Assembly (NCBI GenBank): GCA_030684695.1
Contig: JAUXXX010000126.1
Span: 1-62,814 of the forward strand
Source of the DNA: a bacterium
GTDB taxonomy: Bacteria > Bacillota_I > Bacilli_A > Izemoplasmatales > Hujiaoplasmataceae
DNA length: 62,814 nucleotides
Reading direction: 5' to 3'
In this document: positions 61,609 through 62,814 of the stretch, in pieces
Layout of the letters: each line of letters begins with the position of its first letter
Position numbering within the stretch: the stretch's first letter is position 1
Notes under the pieces: model-generated
Seen by the model: only the letters and a program-made list of their open reading frames with translations
Database searches by the model: none
What the model was told of the DNA's origin: nothing
Translations under genes and position numbers: made by a program

Positions 61609-62496
61609 ATGACGAATCAAATATATGGACGTCTTCATGATGTGTTTGAAGACATTCGGGTGGTTTCTTTAAGAGGCCATTCTAAAATTGACTACTATTA
61701 TATGCCAAAAGGATTGTTTCAAACCTTCCTTTCTTACTTCATTCCCGGGTCTTATACCTTTATGACGGTATCGGAGGTTAAAAAGAAATACAAAGGACTG
61801 ATGGTCTATTCCGTTGAATCCATAGAAAAGATCATCTACCCACGAAAACAAAATCCACTCATTTTTTATGACATATCTTTAATCAAAAGCCAAATCCAAA
61901 ATTTGATTACCAAGGATTGTCCAAAGTTATTCCTAGACCTCGAAATGTCGATGCCTCCTTACCGATTTTATCAGAATTTTGAGAGCGAGATCATTCAATA
62001 TGGATTGGTCATCACCAACCCTCAAGGACAGATCATCGAAGAAAAGAAATCCTTTGTTCGACCAACCAAAACCGCTGAAATTAGCGATAGAACCAAAAAG
62101 TTTCTCAAAGTGTCACAAGAAGAAATTGATCTAGGAATTAGTGCCAAAGAGTTCATTGAAATGCTCTCTTGGTACTTTCGTAAAAACCGACCCATGGTAT
62201 TTGTTTGGGGACAAAATGATTTGATCGAACTTCGAAAAGCATGCAGGATTAATCACCAAATTGACGTTACTTTGGGTGTTCAAATCGTTGACTTATTAAA
62301 ACTTCATAAGACCTATTTTGGATTAAAAAATGATTTGGGATTGCAAAATGCCTATAATCTTTATTCGAGTGAACCCACCTCAGAAAAGCAAGCACATGAT
62401 GCACTTGAGGATGCGGTGATGACGCAGTTTGTGTTTGAAAGTTTTCGACAAGTGACCCTTGGAAAACGTGTTGTTGATACCACATTATATAAATAA
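61609..62496 (+). CDS. DEDDh 3'-5' exonuclease-family protein
   Basis: A 295-residue protein with an exonuclease domain from about residue 105. 'LFLDLEMSMPP' holds the first Asp and Glu, 'FVWGQNDLIELRKA' the second Asp, and 'AHDALEDAVMTQFVF' the final His and Asp of DEDDh nucleases. It resembles KapD/DnaQ-like proteins. The first 100 residues are of unknown fold. AGGTGAT precedes the ATG. It may act on RNA or DNA ends; the substrate is not known. It converges with the ribonuclease J gene. Confidence 0.85.
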   Translation: MTNQIYGRLHDVFEDIRVVSLRGHSKIDYYYMPKGLFQTFLSYFIPGSYTFMTVSEVKKKYKGLMVYSVESIEKIIYPRKQNPLIFYDISLIKSQIQNLITKDCPKLFLDLEMSMPPYRFYQNFESEIIQYGLVITNPQGQIIEEKKSFVRPTKTAEISDRTKKFLKVSQEEIDLGISAKEFIEMLSWYFRKNRPMVFVWGQNDLIELRKACRINHQIDVTLGVQIVDLLKLHKTYFGLKNDLGLQNAYNLYSSEPTSEKQAHDALEDAVMTQFVFESFRQVTLGKRVVDTTLYK

Positions 62497-62524
62497 GGAA
62501 CCCAGTCAACTTGACTTGGGTTCC
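62497..62524. terminator. Bidirectional terminator between the exonuclease and ribonuclease J genes
   Basis: GGAACCCA-GTCAA pairs with TTGAC-TTGGGTTCC, almost perfect, between convergent genes. Confidence 0.8.
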
Positions 62525-62530
62525 ATTTGT

Positions 62531-62814
62531 TTATAATACCATGATAACAGGCATTACCATGGGTTCTCGATTGGTTTTGTCTTTGATGTAGCGTGCTAGT
62601 GTTTTCGATAAATCATTTTTCATGCCATTGATATTGATTTTTTTGGAAGGAGCCAAATATCGATCCGTTACATCAAGAGATAATTCCTGAAGTTTACGTA
62701 TCATTTGGTCGTTATCCCGCATAAAGATGAACCCTTTAGAAACGATAGTAGGAACACAAATGACTTCTCGACGTTCTTGATTGATCGTCATGATGACACT
62801 TAATAATCCATCTT
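62531..62814 (-). CDS. rnj: Ribonuclease J, C-terminal end (partial)
   Basis: Only the last 93 or so residues lie in the window; the frame is open to the right edge. 'DGLLSVIMTINQERREV' followed by 'VSKGFIFMRDNDQMI' is the conserved region after the metallo-beta-lactamase and beta-CASP domains of ribonuclease J. 'LARYIKDKTNREPMVMPVIMVL' matches the C-terminal domain that ends the protein. It processes and degrades mRNA from the 5' end. Which paralogue (J1 or J2) cannot be told from this part. Confidence 0.9.
   Translation of the reverse strand, partial: DGLLSVIMTINQERREVICVPTIVSKGFIFMRDNDQMIRKLQELSLDVTDRYLAPSKKININGMKNDLSKTLARYIKDKTNREPMVMPVIMVL

Noticed and set aside
1-62814. Possible mycoplasma genetic code with TGA as Trp
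   Set aside because: Conserved Trp residues are TGG, and several genes stop at TGA at their normal ends (for example the phosphorylase, GH5 and MalF pair-2 genes).

Overview
The window looks like a chromosomal segment of a low-GC, wall-less or Bacilli-related bacterium of the Acholeplasma/Izemoplasma type. This is an inference. It rests on AT-rich Firmicutes-style promoters and ribosome binding sites, the standard genetic code (TGA is a stop and Trp is TGG throughout), short-signal lipoproteins followed by Thr/Ser-rich linkers, short IF2 and NusA, the order sufC-sufD-sufS-sufU-sufB, and a ComK-like protein. No stretch over 300 bases lacks a gene. I saw no tRNA, rRNA, insertion sequence, prophage or CRISPR array.

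Region 1 (1-8.3 kb): the end of a secreted protein with a carbohydrate-binding module, an MgtC-family membrane protein, GTP-type PEP carboxykinase on the minus strand, the complete SUF iron-sulfur operon, and the c-di-AMP receptor DarA.

Region 2 (8.4-35 kb) is the heart of the window: a large beta-glucan (laminarin-type, beta-1,3/1,6) utilisation locus. It has a GH94-type phosphorylase, GH16, GH30, GH5 (exo-1,3-glucanase-like) and GH3 enzymes without signal peptides. Lipoprotein GH30, GH3 and GH16 enzymes mirror three of these outside the cell. It also has a solute-binding lipoprotein, a 1000-residue membrane-anchored binding protein with carbohydrate-binding-like domains, two complete pairs of ABC permeases, an NHL-repeat/YIP1 membrane protein and a DUF5696 protein. 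Four transcription units begin with good sigma-A-type promoters next to the same 16-bp palindrome (consensus ATGTAACCGNTTACAT), which resembles a LacI-family operator. The regulator itself is not in the window.

Region 3 (35-38.2 kb): a VTC-domain protein, a DUF4956 membrane protein, a small PucR/CdaR-type helix-turn-helix protein and an MsmX/UgpC-type ATPase. The ATPase is the only sugar-importer ATPase here and probably powers the permeases of region 2.

Region 4 (38.3-54.2 kb): a ComK-like regulator, then pgk with an unusual Cys/His-rich tail, an atypical HPr and tpiA. These are followed by an S41-protease-like lipoprotein, rpsD with a structured leader, free-methionine-sulfoxide reductase, thiI, an acetyltransferase fused in frame to an M3 oligopeptidase, a beta-propeller lipoprotein and a 1376-residue lipoprotein with internal duplication.

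Region 5 (54.2-62.8 kb): housekeeping genes: a SpoU methyltransferase, a small acetyltransferase, the rimP-nusA-rnpM-ylxQ-infB-rbfA operon, uvrC, a DEDD exonuclease and the end of ribonuclease J on the minus strand.

Proposed working of the main locus: surface lipoproteins trim beta-glucan, and the binding proteins and permeases import oligosaccharides using the shared ATPase. The cytoplasmic GH16, GH30, GH5 and GH3 enzymes and the phosphorylase then convert them to glucose and glucose 1-phosphate for the glycolytic enzymes encoded nearby.
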